In this document: positions 33,322 to 44,000 of the stretch, one piece after another
Layout: each line of letters opens with the position of its first letter
Position numbering within the stretch: position 1 is the first letter of the stretch
Assembly (NCBI RefSeq): GCF_900177805.1
Contig: NZ_FXAX01000003.1
Coordinates: 62,001 to 126,000 of the forward strand
Length of the DNA stretch: 64,000 nt
DNA from: Fibrobacter sp. UWB13
GTDB lineage: Bacteria; Fibrobacterota; Fibrobacteria; Fibrobacterales; Fibrobacteraceae
Direction: 5' to 3'
Program-made: the position numbers and the translations under genes
The notes under the pieces: generated by a model
Told to the model about the DNA's origin: nothing
Databases searched by the model: none
Seen by the model: the letters and a program-made list of their open reading frames with translations, nothing else

Positions 33322-35505
33322 CTATTTTTTTAACTCTTCGACAGCCTTTTCAGCTTTTTCGCGGAGAGCTCGTATTTTCTTAGCACCCGCCTTCGAAGCG
33401 GACCTCACCTTCTTTTCGGCATTGGCCTTGAGCTTCACCTTCACTTCGGGCTTGGATTCCGGCTTCACCTCGGACTTTGTCGGAGGCGGCACAGCCGTGC
33501 TGTCGTTCAGCAGAGAGTCAGACGGAGCAGCCACAGTGCCATCGCCTTCGGTGTAATAGCCGAACGGGATGAGTTCCACGCGGCGGTTCTTAGCACGGCC
33601 TTCGTCAGAGACGTTATCGGCAACCGGTACGCGAGTGCCAAAGCCAATAGCGCGTAAGCGGTCGGCGGCGATTCCCTTCGATTCCATATAATCCGTCACG
33701 GAGTGGGCACGGTCTTCAGAAAGCTTCTGGTTGTAGTCTTCGGTACCCACGATGTCCGTATGACCCTGGACTTCAAGCTTCACTTCCGGAATCTTTTCCA
33801 AAAGCGCGATGATGTCGTCCAAGGTCGGGTAACTGGACGTCAAAAGCTTTGCCGAGTCGAATTCAAACTGGATGCCTTTCTTGAGGTAATCCAAGTCTTC
33901 CTTGCGGCGCAGCGGGCAGCCACGCTTGTTCACCTGAATTCCCGGGAGCGTATTCGGGCACTTGTCCTTGTAATCGGGCACGCCGTCCTTATCGGTATCG
34001 AGCGGGCAGCCATCAGCATCCACGGCAACACCTTGCGGCGTATCCGGGCACTTGTCCGGCCCATCAAAGACTCCGTCCTTGTCGCTGTCGAGCGGGCAAC
34101 CAACAGAATCCACAGGCAAGCCCTTCGGCGTTTCAGGGCACTGGTCCTTGTAATCTGGGACCGTGTCTTCGTCCGTATCCAGCGGGCAGCCGACAGAATC
34201 TACCTTGACGCCCTTCGGCGTATCCGGGCACATATCCTTGTAGTCATAGACGCCATCTTCGTCCGTATCGAACGGGCAACCGACGCTATCCACAGGCACA
34301 CCCTTCGGCGTATCTGGGCACTTATCGATGCCGTCAAAGACCTTATCTTCGTCCGTATCGATGCCGCAGCCGTCTTCGTCCACGACTATCGGCGGGAACG
34401 TTTCCGGACACTTGTCCTTGCGGTTCTTTACGCCATCGTTATCGTCGTCCGTGTCAAAGCCAAACGTCCATGTGAGCTTTGCGATACCGGCAATAAGCGG
34501 CTGAGCCACATAGCAGTAGCTTGCGCGGTAGCCATTTTCGCCCTTGTACTTGATCTGGAAATCCTTGCAGTTGTCCATGGCGTCTTTGCGATCATAGCCA
34601 TCCACAAGGTTACCAATACCAATATCAATACCCGCGGCAAAGTCAATGTTGAAGAACGGAATCTTCACATTGATACCCGGCGTGAGCACCATCGGGTCGG
34701 TAATCGGGCTGAACGGATACGCATCATTGCCAAAGCGCATTTCGCCACTGAATTCGAGGAACGGCTGGAAATAATCGTTCACGAGCCAGTTCACGCCAGT
34801 GCTATACACGAGTGTATTCGAAGCATCGCCAAAACCGAGCATCAGGCCAAGAGAAGAATTCCAAGTAAGAGGAACTCCCTTCTTGGAGTAATCGACAGAG
34901 ACAATGCCCGTGAGGCCGAGCATTACGCTGTTTGCCGTGTAGGCATACGTCGGGCCGCCTTCGTTATCGAGGAACCAGGCGTGACGCGGGCGAATACCCA
35001 TGCCCCTCCAGCCAGTCGGGACCGTCAAATCCACAACGGCGGCAGTTGTCATGTAATCCGGGCCAAACAAATGCGGCGTGCGGTATTTTGCATAGAACTG
35101 CAAGTCACCGAGGCCACCCTCGCCCATGTGAGCGCGAATCGCTTCGCCAGAGTAATCCTTTGCGTGGTCGTAGTAAATCGGGAGGCTCACGCCGATATCC
35201 AAGTCATCACGGAGGCCAAACGCAAAGTTAAAGTTACCGGCCAAAGCGCCGTCAATGCGGCCCTTTTCCATACGGGCATCCCACACATCGAGTTCCTGGG
35301 TACGACCATACTGGTCCGTAAACAAGGCGCCACGGGTGTAGCCCCAGTTATCGGTAGCAATCGTACCGCCAGTCCCTACACGGAAATGGAAAAATCCAAG
35401 CGTATTCGCATCTTGCTGGTGGAGGCCGGTTTTACCCCCCAGGAGGCCGGTCTGTGCAAAGACCGCCGCCTGCGCAAGAGCAAGTATAAGGGTAAGTTTT
35501 TTCAT
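33322..35505 (-). CDS. OmpA-family outer-membrane protein with thrombospondin type-3 repeats
   Basis: 727 residues, signal peptide MKKLTLILALAQAAVFAQ. Residues about 20-350 form a beta-barrel-like region. Residues about 355-535 hold seven or so acidic repeats (DTDxDGVxDYKDxCPDTPxGxxVDxxGCP), calcium-binding TSP3 units. The OmpA peptidoglycan-binding domain follows (about 545-650: FEFDSAKL, VQGHTDIVGTEDYNQKLSEDRA, GFGTRVPVADN, KNRRVEL). A Lys/Ala/Glu-rich tail of about 75 residues ends the protein. It likely ties the outer membrane to the wall. Related OmpA proteins are abundant in Fibrobacter envelopes. Confidence 0.92.
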   Translation of the reverse strand: MKKLTLILALAQAAVFAQTGLLGGKTGLHQQDANTLGFFHFRVGTGGTIATDNWGYTRGALFTDQYGRTQELDVWDARMEKGRIDGALAGNFNFAFGLRDDLDIGVSLPIYYDHAKDYSGEAIRAHMGEGGLGDLQFYAKYRTPHLFGPDYMTTAAVVDLTVPTGWRGMGIRPRHAWFLDNEGGPTYAYTANSVMLGLTGIVSVDYSKKGVPLTWNSSLGLMLGFGDASNTLVYSTGVNWLVNDYFQPFLEFSGEMRFGNDAYPFSPITDPMVLTPGINVKIPFFNIDFAAGIDIGIGNLVDGYDRKDAMDNCKDFQIKYKGENGYRASYCYVAQPLIAGIAKLTWTFGFDTDDDNDGVKNRKDKCPETFPPIVVDEDGCGIDTDEDKVFDGIDKCPDTPKGVPVDSVGCPFDTDEDGVYDYKDMCPDTPKGVKVDSVGCPLDTDEDTVPDYKDQCPETPKGLPVDSVGCPLDSDKDGVFDGPDKCPDTPQGVAVDADGCPLDTDKDGVPDYKDKCPNTLPGIQVNKRGCPLRRKEDLDYLKKGIQFEFDSAKLLTSSYPTLDDIIALLEKIPEVKLEVQGHTDIVGTEDYNQKLSEDRAHSVTDYMESKGIAADRLRAIGFGTRVPVADNVSDEGRAKNRRVELIPFGYYTEGDGTVAAPSDSLLNDSTAVPPPTKSEVKPESKPEVKVKLKANAEKKVRSASKAGAKKIRALREKAEKAVEELKK

Positions 35506-35523
35506 ATTCTAGTACAATTTCTA

Positions 35524-38500
35524 TCAGCGGGTCGGGCACCACCCAGCCCATTTATTTGAACCTTCGCAATAAATGTAAACTGCAAAATTAAATATGCAGG
35601 TCTCATCATGATTCGGATTAAACGCTTCGCAATATTCTTCCACAGTTTCTGCTTTCTTATAAACTTGATTTGTCTTTACGTAGTATTCCGTTTGTTCGTA
35701 ATACCTAAGAGTAGACTCAGTTATATCTTCACCTACATGATTGACAAATTCACAGGCGGAACCTGTAGAATGGTCTTCGCAATATTCTGCCACAGATTGC
35801 CACATGCTCTCCAATTTGACGAAAGACTCGGTACCGACATGGCAGATTTTCTTGTCGGTTTCCGTTTGACAATCAATATATACACCACAGTGAGACATAC
35901 TAGAAGAACTACGCGGATTGTTATGATACCCACCGTAAGTCAAATTTTCACCATGAGTTTCGCAGTACTCATCAGAAGTAATCCACTGATACATGGATGA
36001 TTCATCCTTGTACGCACAGACATAGGTTACGCTTTCTTTGGTAACAGTTGCATCTTCGTTATCTCTGTTGCAAATCTTGTCGAGAGCAATGTCTGTGGAG
36101 GCGTCAACCCACTTACCATCGCCATTTACGACTTCTTTAGCTATAGAGCACTTGAAACTGAGGCTTTCACCATCCTTGAGGGTTTCGCTCTTAATGTCTG
36201 TAATATTTTTAGTATCACCTCCATCGGTATCGCAAATACCAAGCTTGGCGTTAAGGTACTCTTTTTCATCAATTACTAGCCAATCTGTGGAGGAAGAACT
36301 TGCGGGGATTCCTTCTACGTTATTATTAGAAAGACATCCATAGTATGCGTCACCGACTATAGCGACATCTTTTTCGTTCATTCGATTACTCGTGCAAATT
36401 CCAAGCGTTGCGTTTTCATCCAAATCGCTTGCTTTAACCCAAGAGTATCCGCTGGAAACTCCAGAAATGTAGTTACACTTGTATTTTTCCCCTCCGTAAA
36501 CAGCTACTTTGGTTTGATTTTTCATCTTATCTTCATCGCATTCGCCATAGATATCCTCAAAGGTAGGTTCGTGCCAATCATCTCTCTTGGCACTAGCGAC
36601 AAACGTCTTCGGATTTTCGCCACTCTTTAACGTTACGTTGACTTCAAAGGCGATGCCGTCGGCGTAGCCACTAGCACGCTTGTAATCGCCATAGTTGCAA
36701 AGGACATTAATCCATTTCTGTTTTTCGACTTCTGGCATATTCGAGGCAATTTTACTCTGCACGGTTTCTACAGAATCAGGCTCACAGTAGATGTTGACCC
36801 AATCGTTACAAGCGTAAATTATATTATCCTTATAACCATTCAAGAGCAAGAGGACGCTGTTTCTTGTGCTTTCGTTGGTAAAATTACCGTAGTACACCCA
36901 TTCCTTGGCCCCGCTAGCAGTATTGTTTCTCGCATAGGTAGAACCGTGGTAGCTACACTTTTCGTTGAAGGTCGATTCGCCGAGGTCTTCGTCTTCAACC
37001 TTCTGCACTGTAGCCTCGACGCGATCACCCACGCAATATTCATCAACAGTCGTTTCACGCCATTCATGGCTATGGTTACCCCAGTTGTCTGTATATTCAG
37101 AATTTTCTTCACAAACATATTCATAACCGGATTCAGTAACCAATTTTTCATTGACATAGCCATAATGGCAAGCCTTTTTAACAATATACACTTCTTGCCA
37201 ATCAGCAGCGATCCATTCGTATTTTTCCTGTTTATCAAGGTAATCGCACTTATAATAATCGGAACCAGTTTCTGCCTTGACTTCGCCCTTTTCCATCGTA
37301 GTTTTTGTACATATTCCATATTCCTCGTCATGACCATCTTTCTGTCTCCATTTGGAGCCATCACATACAAGGGTTATTTTGCTCGTTGTCGTGGCTAGTT
37401 CCGCATTTTTGTAGTCGAACAGCTTTTCTTTGCCTTCGTTTACTGTAGCGCTGCATTCACCGAGATAAAGCTTAGAAGACGGATCATTTGCAAGTTCTTC
37501 CGGAGTCATGCCACTTGCAGCGCTAGAAGAGGATGCAACAGAGTTCGAAGAGTTCGGAATACCAGGCACAAGAGCATCGCAAGTAGAAGAAGCTGATAGA
37601 TCACATTCGCACTCATACTCTTGAATTTCCCCGTCAAAGAACGCCGATCCCTTATCTCCTTTATTACGGCCCAAGCATACATTTTCAGTATCTTGCCAGT
37701 AGCATTTTCCATTGTCGCATACACAAACGGCATTTTCATCAAGACCTTCAAAGCTATAGAAGAAGGTCGAATTAACTGCGTCAGCATCGCAAACTTGTTC
37801 CACCGTTGCAACACCTACAGCCCAAAGTGTTACAGGATACCAAACTTGTTCGTTTTCGATATATTCAAAGTAACGGAAATATCCCCCTTTGACATCAGAC
37901 TTATACACCTTGCTGCTATAGCCAGACGGATCATTGAAAACCTTTGCGTCTTCGACTTTAAGCTTATAGGCTTCCACAAATCCATTCTGCAAAATCTTGT
38001 AATAGACGGCATCCGTACCACTCCAGACATTCGTTTCAGCAGTATAGTCGCCATGCTGCATTTGGTTCCACTTGAAGAAGTTCGCGTCGATAAGCAAAGC
38101 GAGGTAATCAACAAAGAACATGCTGTGTTCCTTGCCTGCGTAAGTCGTATTGACGGCGGTGTTAAAGTTGCCGTTTTCGGCAAAGACATTGCGGAAAGCG
38201 TTATAGACCGAGTTAAAACCCGGAGTCTTGTCCTTTTGGTCAATGAGGGCCATCACCCACACGATGCTGTTGAAGTTTTCGGCCAGGCCAATCTGATCGG
38301 GGGCATAATGTTCGAAAGACGGATATTCTTCGCTGTTTTCCAAATAAAGAGCGTGGGCAAGGTCCTTGTTTGCCTGCTCGTTTGCAACACCAAAACCGTT
38401 ACCATCGTCAACCAATTTCTTTACGCGGGCTGCCTTGTAGTCGGTCAAGAAGTCGATGACAACCGTATCGGAAGCATCGGACAAGTCTGCATAGGCGTTG

Positions 38501-39864
38501 TAAATGACATCCGTTGCGTTCGAGCCAAATCCGCCAAAGGCGCCGAAAGCGTTGTTACTCAAGTTCAGCTTGACGCGGAGCTTCACAACCGGGGTCGTAA
38601 GGTTCGTGATGTCGAGATCCCCTTCGAGGCGTGCAACCTTGTATTCCACCGCTTTTTCGTTGGTTTCTTCGATTGTCACAAAGGATTTATTGGCAGAGGC
38701 GAACAAGTCCTGCATAAACACCTTGCCGCTCGGGGCGAACTTTTCGTCAAGATCCGTCACGGTAAGTTCTGCATTGTCGCCACCCTTGAGGTTCTTCCAG
38801 ATTTCTTCATAGATGTCGTCAGTTTTTGTTTCCTTGTTGGCCTGCACCGGGAAACGCACGACAACATGCTTCTTGTACACCTTGGCGAGGTTCTCGTTCA
38901 CGACTGTGAACGGGATTTCCATCTTGGTTTCGGCTTCGCCGCACTTGATGGTCACGGTAATGATAGCCTTTTCGTTGTCACGAACCGTATCGACGATGGC
39001 GCAAGACTTGTCTTCTAGTTCTGCATTCCAGCTGCTGTAGGCGTCATTGAACTTGCTGTCGATATCTTCGCCGAACTTGTCTGTTGCAGAGCTCAAGTTC
39101 TTGAGGGCGTCATCGACATCCTTCTGGTTCTTAGCAGAGGCGCTACTCAAATTCTTGAGAGCTTCGTCAATTTCGCTCTGGCTCTTGGCAGAGGCGCTGC
39201 TGAACTTGGCGTCAATATCCTTGTTGATGGCGTCCATATCGGCATCCTTGCCATCCTTACCATTAGTGCCGTCCTTGCCGTCTTCACCCTTCAGGGATTC
39301 AAGCCATTCCTTTTCGGTACCCGTAAAACCGTTATCCTTCGCGATTTCGTAAGCGGACTTACCATTCGTTCCGCTAGATCCGTTCGTTCCGCTGGCTCCA
39401 TTCGTTCCATCGACACCATCTTTACCATTCGTGCCATTGGTGCCGTTCGTACCGTTTTTGCCGTCGGCACCATCCTTACCATTCGTACCGTCCTTACCAT
39501 CAGCACCATCCTTACCGTTGGCACCATCTTTACCATTGTGGACAACACCAATCGTATCGCTACCATCGCAAACAATGGCAAAGCCGGACTTATCTTTCAG
39601 TTCCTTGGATTCGCAACGGTACTGAATAGCTTCGTGGTCGTTCATGGCGACCCATTCGCCTTCAGAGCACACGTACATCGTAGCCTCGGACTTAACAAAG
39701 GCCATGGAGCCTTCGGTCTTTTCACTACAGTCATCGTCATTCAAGGAAGAAACCGTGGTAAACTGGTTGCCATCCTGAGAATACAACAGGTCATCGCCGC
39801 AACCGGCGAAATAGAAAGCCATTGCAGAAATTGCAAGACCAAGCTTGATGGATTTATTTTTCAT
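35524..39864 (-). CDS. Large collagen-like lipoprotein with Cys-rich modules
   Basis: 1446 residues from ATG 39864 (39873 is also possible). A lipoprotein signal ends in the lipobox YFAGC. After a short Cys module there is a collagen-like stretch of Gly-x-y triplets (NGKDGANGKDG..., coding region about 39240-39540), interrupted by a SAYEIAKDNGFTGTEKEWL motif like those of phage and surface collagen-like proteins. A predicted coiled coil (SAKSQSEIDEALKNLSSAS repeats) and a long globular part follow, then a Ser patch and many 50-60-residue modules with paired Cys and Trp (about 820-1446). Probably a surface-exposed stalk-like lipoprotein; function unknown. Its upstream region is duplicated nearby. 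Confidence 0.8.
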   Translation of the reverse strand: MKNKSIKLGLAISAMAFYFAGCGDDLLYSQDGNQFTTVSSLNDDDCSEKTEGSMAFVKSEATMYVCSEGEWVAMNDHEAIQYRCESKELKDKSGFAIVCDGSDTIGVVHNGKDGANGKDGADGKDGTNGKDGADGKNGTNGTNGTNGKDGVDGTNGASGTNGSSGTNGKSAYEIAKDNGFTGTEKEWLESLKGEDGKDGTNGKDGKDADMDAINKDIDAKFSSASAKSQSEIDEALKNLSSASAKNQKDVDDALKNLSSATDKFGEDIDSKFNDAYSSWNAELEDKSCAIVDTVRDNEKAIITVTIKCGEAETKMEIPFTVVNENLAKVYKKHVVVRFPVQANKETKTDDIYEEIWKNLKGGDNAELTVTDLDEKFAPSGKVFMQDLFASANKSFVTIEETNEKAVEYKVARLEGDLDITNLTTPVVKLRVKLNLSNNAFGAFGGFGSNATDVIYNAYADLSDASDTVVIDFLTDYKAARVKKLVDDGNGFGVANEQANKDLAHALYLENSEEYPSFEHYAPDQIGLAENFNSIVWVMALIDQKDKTPGFNSVYNAFRNVFAENGNFNTAVNTTYAGKEHSMFFVDYLALLIDANFFKWNQMQHGDYTAETNVWSGTDAVYYKILQNGFVEAYKLKVEDAKVFNDPSGYSSKVYKSDVKGGYFRYFEYIENEQVWYPVTLWAVGVATVEQVCDADAVNSTFFYSFEGLDENAVCVCDNGKCYWQDTENVCLGRNKGDKGSAFFDGEIQEYECECDLSASSTCDALVPGIPNSSNSVASSSSAASGMTPEELANDPSSKLYLGECSATVNEGKEKLFDYKNAELATTTSKITLVCDGSKWRQKDGHDEEYGICTKTTMEKGEVKAETGSDYYKCDYLDKQEKYEWIAADWQEVYIVKKACHYGYVNEKLVTESGYEYVCEENSEYTDNWGNHSHEWRETTVDEYCVGDRVEATVQKVEDEDLGESTFNEKCSYHGSTYARNNTASGAKEWVYYGNFTNESTRNSVLLLLNGYKDNIIYACNDWVNIYCEPDSVETVQSKIASNMPEVEKQKWINVLCNYGDYKRASGYADGIAFEVNVTLKSGENPKTFVASAKRDDWHEPTFEDIYGECDEDKMKNQTKVAVYGGEKYKCNYISGVSSGYSWVKASDLDENATLGICTSNRMNEKDVAIVGDAYYGCLSNNNVEGIPASSSSTDWLVIDEKEYLNAKLGICDTDGGDTKNITDIKSETLKDGESLSFKCSIAKEVVNGDGKWVDASTDIALDKICNRDNEDATVTKESVTYVCAYKDESSMYQWITSDEYCETHGENLTYGGYHNNPRSSSSMSHCGVYIDCQTETDKKICHVGTESFVKLESMWQSVAEYCEDHSTGSACEFVNHVGEDITESTLRYYEQTEYYVKTNQVYKKAETVEEYCEAFNPNHDETCIFNFAVYIYCEGSNKWAGWCPTR
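39240..39540 (-). repeat. 9-bp-type repeats encoding collagen-like Gly-x-y triplets
   Basis: Reiterated codons for NGKDG, DGTNG and TNGTNG on the minus strand; a low-complexity tract likely to vary in length. Confidence 0.75.
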
Positions 39865-39886
39865 TTTTCTCATTTCCAATTTTTTA

Positions 39887-40185
39887 CATTTTGAAAAACG
39901 TGGCAAAATCTAGTTTTTTTGGGCAAATTGTAAAGAGATTCTTGCATAGTCCATTTGGGCGATGGCAAACGAAAAAAATATTAGTAAAAAAGAGTTTTAG
40001 ACCATTTTAAACACTTTTATACGGAAAAGACCTGGCATTCGCCAGGCCTTTATTTTAGAAGGATCAACTTTACTTTTTCATTTGAAAAAACGTGGCGAAA
40101 ATTAATTCAAATTTTTCATTTCGTAAAGAGATAAGGTCATAGTCCATTTGGGCTATAGCAAATCCAAAAAGTTTTAGTAACATGG
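39887..40185. repeat. Direct repeat of about 105 bp flanking an orphan terminator
   Basis: Copy 1 (39887-39994) and copy 2 (40079-40185) share TTGAAAAACGTGGC, GTAAAGAGAT, CATAGTCCATTTGGGC and GCAAA in the same order, about 191 bases apart. Between them lies the terminator at 40023-40053. On the minus strand copy 2 ends in ATGAAAAAGTAA (40070-40081), a start codon, two Lys codons and a stop. The rest of this gap (39995-40022 and 40186-40353) is AT-rich with nothing else seen. Confidence 0.7.
40023..40056. terminator. Orphan terminator between divergent genes
   Basis: AAAAGACCTGGC-attc-GCCAGGCCTTTATTTT. Both flanking genes point away from it, so it ends no visible gene. The stem matches the metF/ompA terminator almost exactly. 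Confidence 0.7.
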
Positions 40186-40353
40186 CATTTTTAACCCGAT
40201 AAAAAGATTTTTCGACACATCCCATCATTTTTTGCGTAAAAAACAGGCTTTTTCCCTCCTTTTAAAAAAAACAGTCGATTTTTTAACTAAGCTTTATGTA
40301 TATTCAAATCATGGGCATCAACAATGCTCGAAGTTTTTAAAAAAAGGTTAATA

Positions 40354-40878
40354 ATGCTTTCTTATCAAGACGCCTACAAAATTGCAGAATCCGTTCACCA
40401 AGGTCAGCAAGACAAGGCCGGTGGCCCATACATCGATTTCCTCCAGAACGTCGCCGACTATCTCAAGAACAAAGGCGAATCCGAAGATGTCCAGGTTCTC
40501 GCTATTTTGCAGGATTCCATTACTTCTGCCACTAAAAAGACTCCGGCCGACATGATCAAGATGGGCGTGCCAGCTGATATGGTCGACCTCATCCAAAAGA
40601 TGACCTACCACAAGAATCAGGCTTGGATTGACGAATACAGCTGCCACCTCATGGAAAAGGGTGTGCCGGCCGAAGACGCCACCTATGACGCCCGCGAAAA
40701 GGACTTTGTACGCTTTGTCGAAACACTCAAGGACAATCCGACTGCAGCAAAGGCAAAGAGCGCTATCTTGAACGTGCTCATGGACGACAAGTACATCCAC
40801 CGCCAGGAACGCCGCGAACTCAAGACGAAGTTCCGCCTCAAGAAGTACAAGGCAGCCATCCAGGCACTTGGTGTGTAA
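40354..40878 (+). CDS. Degenerate RelA/SpoT-type (MESH1-like) HD-fold protein
   Basis: 174 residues from ATG 40354, which has AAGG upstream. The order of conserved blocks follows short (p)ppGpp-hydrolase/phosphohydrolase proteins: AYKIAESVHQGQQDKAGGPYIDFLQNVA, AILQDSITSATKKTPADMIKMGVPADMV and a final RLKKYKAAIQAL. But the metal ligands are lost: the His after PYI is Phe, the HD pair in the LLHD motif is Q-D, and the KLAD motif reads KSAIL. It is therefore probably catalytically inactive and may bind a nucleotide or a partner. Monocistronic with its own terminator. Confidence 0.6.
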   Translation: MLSYQDAYKIAESVHQGQQDKAGGPYIDFLQNVADYLKNKGESEDVQVLAILQDSITSATKKTPADMIKMGVPADMVDLIQKMTYHKNQAWIDEYSCHLMEKGVPAEDATYDAREKDFVRFVETLKDNPTAAKAKSAILNVLMDDKYIHRQERRELKTKFRLKKYKAAIQALGV

Positions 40879-40915
40879 TTCAGTATAGAGAACGCCGCAC
40901 GCGGCTACTGACTAG

Positions 40916-40940
40916 AGACGAGAGAAATCTCGTCTTTTTC
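40916..40940 (+). terminator. Terminator of the HD-like gene
   Basis: AGACGAGA / TCTCGTCT stem followed by TTTTC. Confidence 0.8.
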
Positions 40941-40956
40941 TTTACCTCTCACCTAT

Positions 40957-40989
40957 AAAAAAATCTCGGATGTTCTCCGAGATTTTTTT
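40957..40989 (-). terminator. Terminator of the second GLUG protein gene
   Basis: AAATCTCGGA / TCCGAGATTT stem with T7 run on the minus strand, 20 bases past the stop codon. Confidence 0.8.
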
Positions 40990-41008
40990 CGCTTCAAATC
41001 GCCAATCC

Positions 41009-44000
41009 TTACTTCAGGATTACACTTTGGACAAGTCCATCAACACGCACAATATAGGTGCCCGCTTTTTCCAAAGCTATGTTCGCATTTCCAGACGCAT
41101 CAACATGTTTCGACGCCACAAGATGTCCAAGAGCATCAAAGACCTGGACACGTTTGCCACGCGCTGTCGAAAGCACAATCATACGACCCTGCACCTGAAC
41201 ACGGAAGGAACGCTGCACTAGAGTCTTCAAACTTGTTGCCGAACTCGAAGAGCGCTTCACAGAACTGCTCGATTTAGCCTTACTAGAGCTTGACGATTCA
41301 ACAACCGAGCTACTCGATTTTGCCTTGCCAGAGCTTGACGATTCAACAACCGAGCTACTCGATGCAGGCTTTGACGAACTGCTAGACGAACGGTCGATCA
41401 CAACAGAAGAACTGCTCTTCACTACAGAAGACGAAGATGCCACAGAACTCGACGAGAGCGGTTCATAGCTAAACGACATGCCAAGAGTCTCTTCGTCAAA
41501 CACCGGATAAGTCTCGCTCTTTTTCCAAATATGGCTATTTTCAGCCGTATTGCCGGATGTATTCAGCAAGTCCACAAAATCATCGGATTGCATATATTTT
41601 GTGCTAAGCGGATTCGTATAGACATAGAAATTTTGCAAGGTTTCATCTTCCAAAAATGTTTGGATTTGTTGGCAGCTCTTTTCGCGAGAATAAGAGGAAT
41701 CATAGTAAACAAGCGCCGTAAAATCAGGATAAACCTCATCCGGGCATTTCGGAGAAACGCCTACAGGATTTGCCTTGGATGCATTGACCGGAGCAGCATT
41801 ATAAACGTTCCTTATAAACTCATTGAGGTCAGAAGAATAAGGTATTCCAGACCTTTCTGGAAAGAATTCATTTATATGCCCATAAAGTCCGCCCGCTTCG
41901 CCATCCGTCGTAACCGCACCCCAGTTATAGGCATCGCGGAATTCTTCAGTTGAAAGCAAAGCCACAAGGCCACCACCAATCACCTTTTCACTTTCTCCTA
42001 GAACCGTCACCGGGGCCACATTGGCAACCATCTTCAAACGTCCACTCGCATAGCCCGCAAGACCGCCCACAGTGTTATAGTAGGTATCGTCTTTTGACTT
42101 TTTCATGGTCACACTGCCCAAATTTATAGACTTCTCAATATTATGGCATGAACCGCAAATTCCACCAGTAGAACCGTCTTTATGATTGACTCCCAAAACC
42201 TCTATACGGCCGTAATTGACGACGCGGGCAATCGAATCCTGTGAATTCGCAACAACTCCGCCGACAACGCCTAAGCCAAAAACGTTTCCCTTGTTGACGC
42301 AATCAAAGGTATTTCTAGAATCTGCAGCAACACCACCGACCATGAAATCTTCAATCATGCCATAATTTTTAGAAGAATCCGCTAAAACTATTTTCACGTC
42401 ACCTTCGTTTCTGCTAGAAGAGACATTCGCTCGGCCAGCCACTCCACCAAGCATTATAGTTTTAAGTATCAATGATGTAGAATCAACAAACGTGATAGCA
42501 CCTGTATTCAAGGAATGATCAAGCTTTACATCCTTAAACACATACGTTCCGGCCGACACACCACCTAAGATGAGCCCACCCTTGAAATCATCCATAGCAA
42601 TTGCGGTAATATCACCATGGTTTTCACACGAATCAAGGTCAGCATCATCGGCGACAACGCCAGCAACATGAGAAGGAGAGAATAAAGATGCTCTAGGATC
42701 AATGCTAATGCCATCATAACTCCCAAGCAACCTGACCGTGATTTTTCCAAAATTCTTGGAACCTTTAATCATACCCCAACCATTGTCAGCCACAAGACCG
42801 CCAAGATTCATGTTCCTATAACCAACGTATTCAATATCACCTTCGTTTATGCAATTTAAAATAGAGCCCTTATCACTATTTGACGCAACAATACCAGCAA
42901 CACGCGTAGACCCGTTCGCCTTTATGTTTCCAAGATTGCGGCTATTGCGAATAATCCCGTCATTGAGGCTTGCAAAACCGGCAACCTCTTCATACGAGCC
43001 CGCTGGCACATCAAAATCACTGTAATTGACACAGCTATCAATAATTGAAGCATTATAATTTTGATAGACAAAGCCTGCGACCGTGCGCAAATTTTCGCCA
43101 TTTTCAAGGACCGCTCTCCGAAGAGACGAATTCAGAATTTCTCCGCGATTCAACTGAGCAAAAGCCCCGTACCCTCCCTTGAGAAGAGAATTGACGAGAT
43201 GCAAATTCTTGATCTGACCATAATTGTCTCTAAACAAGGAACCGTTCAATCCGTATATCTTATGGTTGTTGCCATCAAAAACACGTTTAACATATCGGCC
43301 AAACTCGCCTAACGTTTTCAGTTCGCGCGTCATCACCGATAACGAATCCTTGCCCATGACAATATCATTGACCAAAGCCGCCCTAGTTGTATAATTAGCG
43401 CCTTTCGACAAATACCAAGCCAATTCCGACGGCGTGAAAATCGCCCAGTTGAGCGACGTGTCCAGATGCATGCGCAGTTTGGGGATGCTCAGCTCGCCAT
43501 TCCAGCCAATGACTGTCGGATCAGGACGGTACACGACCAAAGAAGGATCCTTAATCGTCTTGGAATACTTGGCATAAATAGTAGCGGGACCATTGAACAC
43601 AGTCGATTTCGAAACCGTTTTACCCGTAGAATCGACCCAGCCTTCAAAATAGCGACCTTTCGTAGAATATGCCGGAGGCAAGTCTACAAGATGTCCCTTG
43701 TAATCCGTAAATCCATAAGACACAAAAAGGCTATCGTCTAGATCAATCCTAAAAAGCGGCAAATGCGAAGAATCACTAAAGTGCGGATAACCGCCATCGA
43801 AACTCCAGTCCAACCTTGAATAACGGCCCTCTTCATACATAATCCGCCCCTTAGCCTCGTCTCTCAGGGCTTCGTTCAACTTGTCCACAAATTCAGCCGA
43901 TTGCATTTCTTTTGTCGATAGAGCAAAGGACTCTAAAACCGATCCTTCCTTTTCTTGGAGCGCCACAATTTCAACAGACGGAAGCAAAGTCGAATCGTAA

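Noticed and set aside
33703-35559. 618-codon plus-strand frame opposite the OmpA/TSP3 gene
   Set aside because: Antisense shadow of the calcium-repeat region; Arg/His-rich without motifs.
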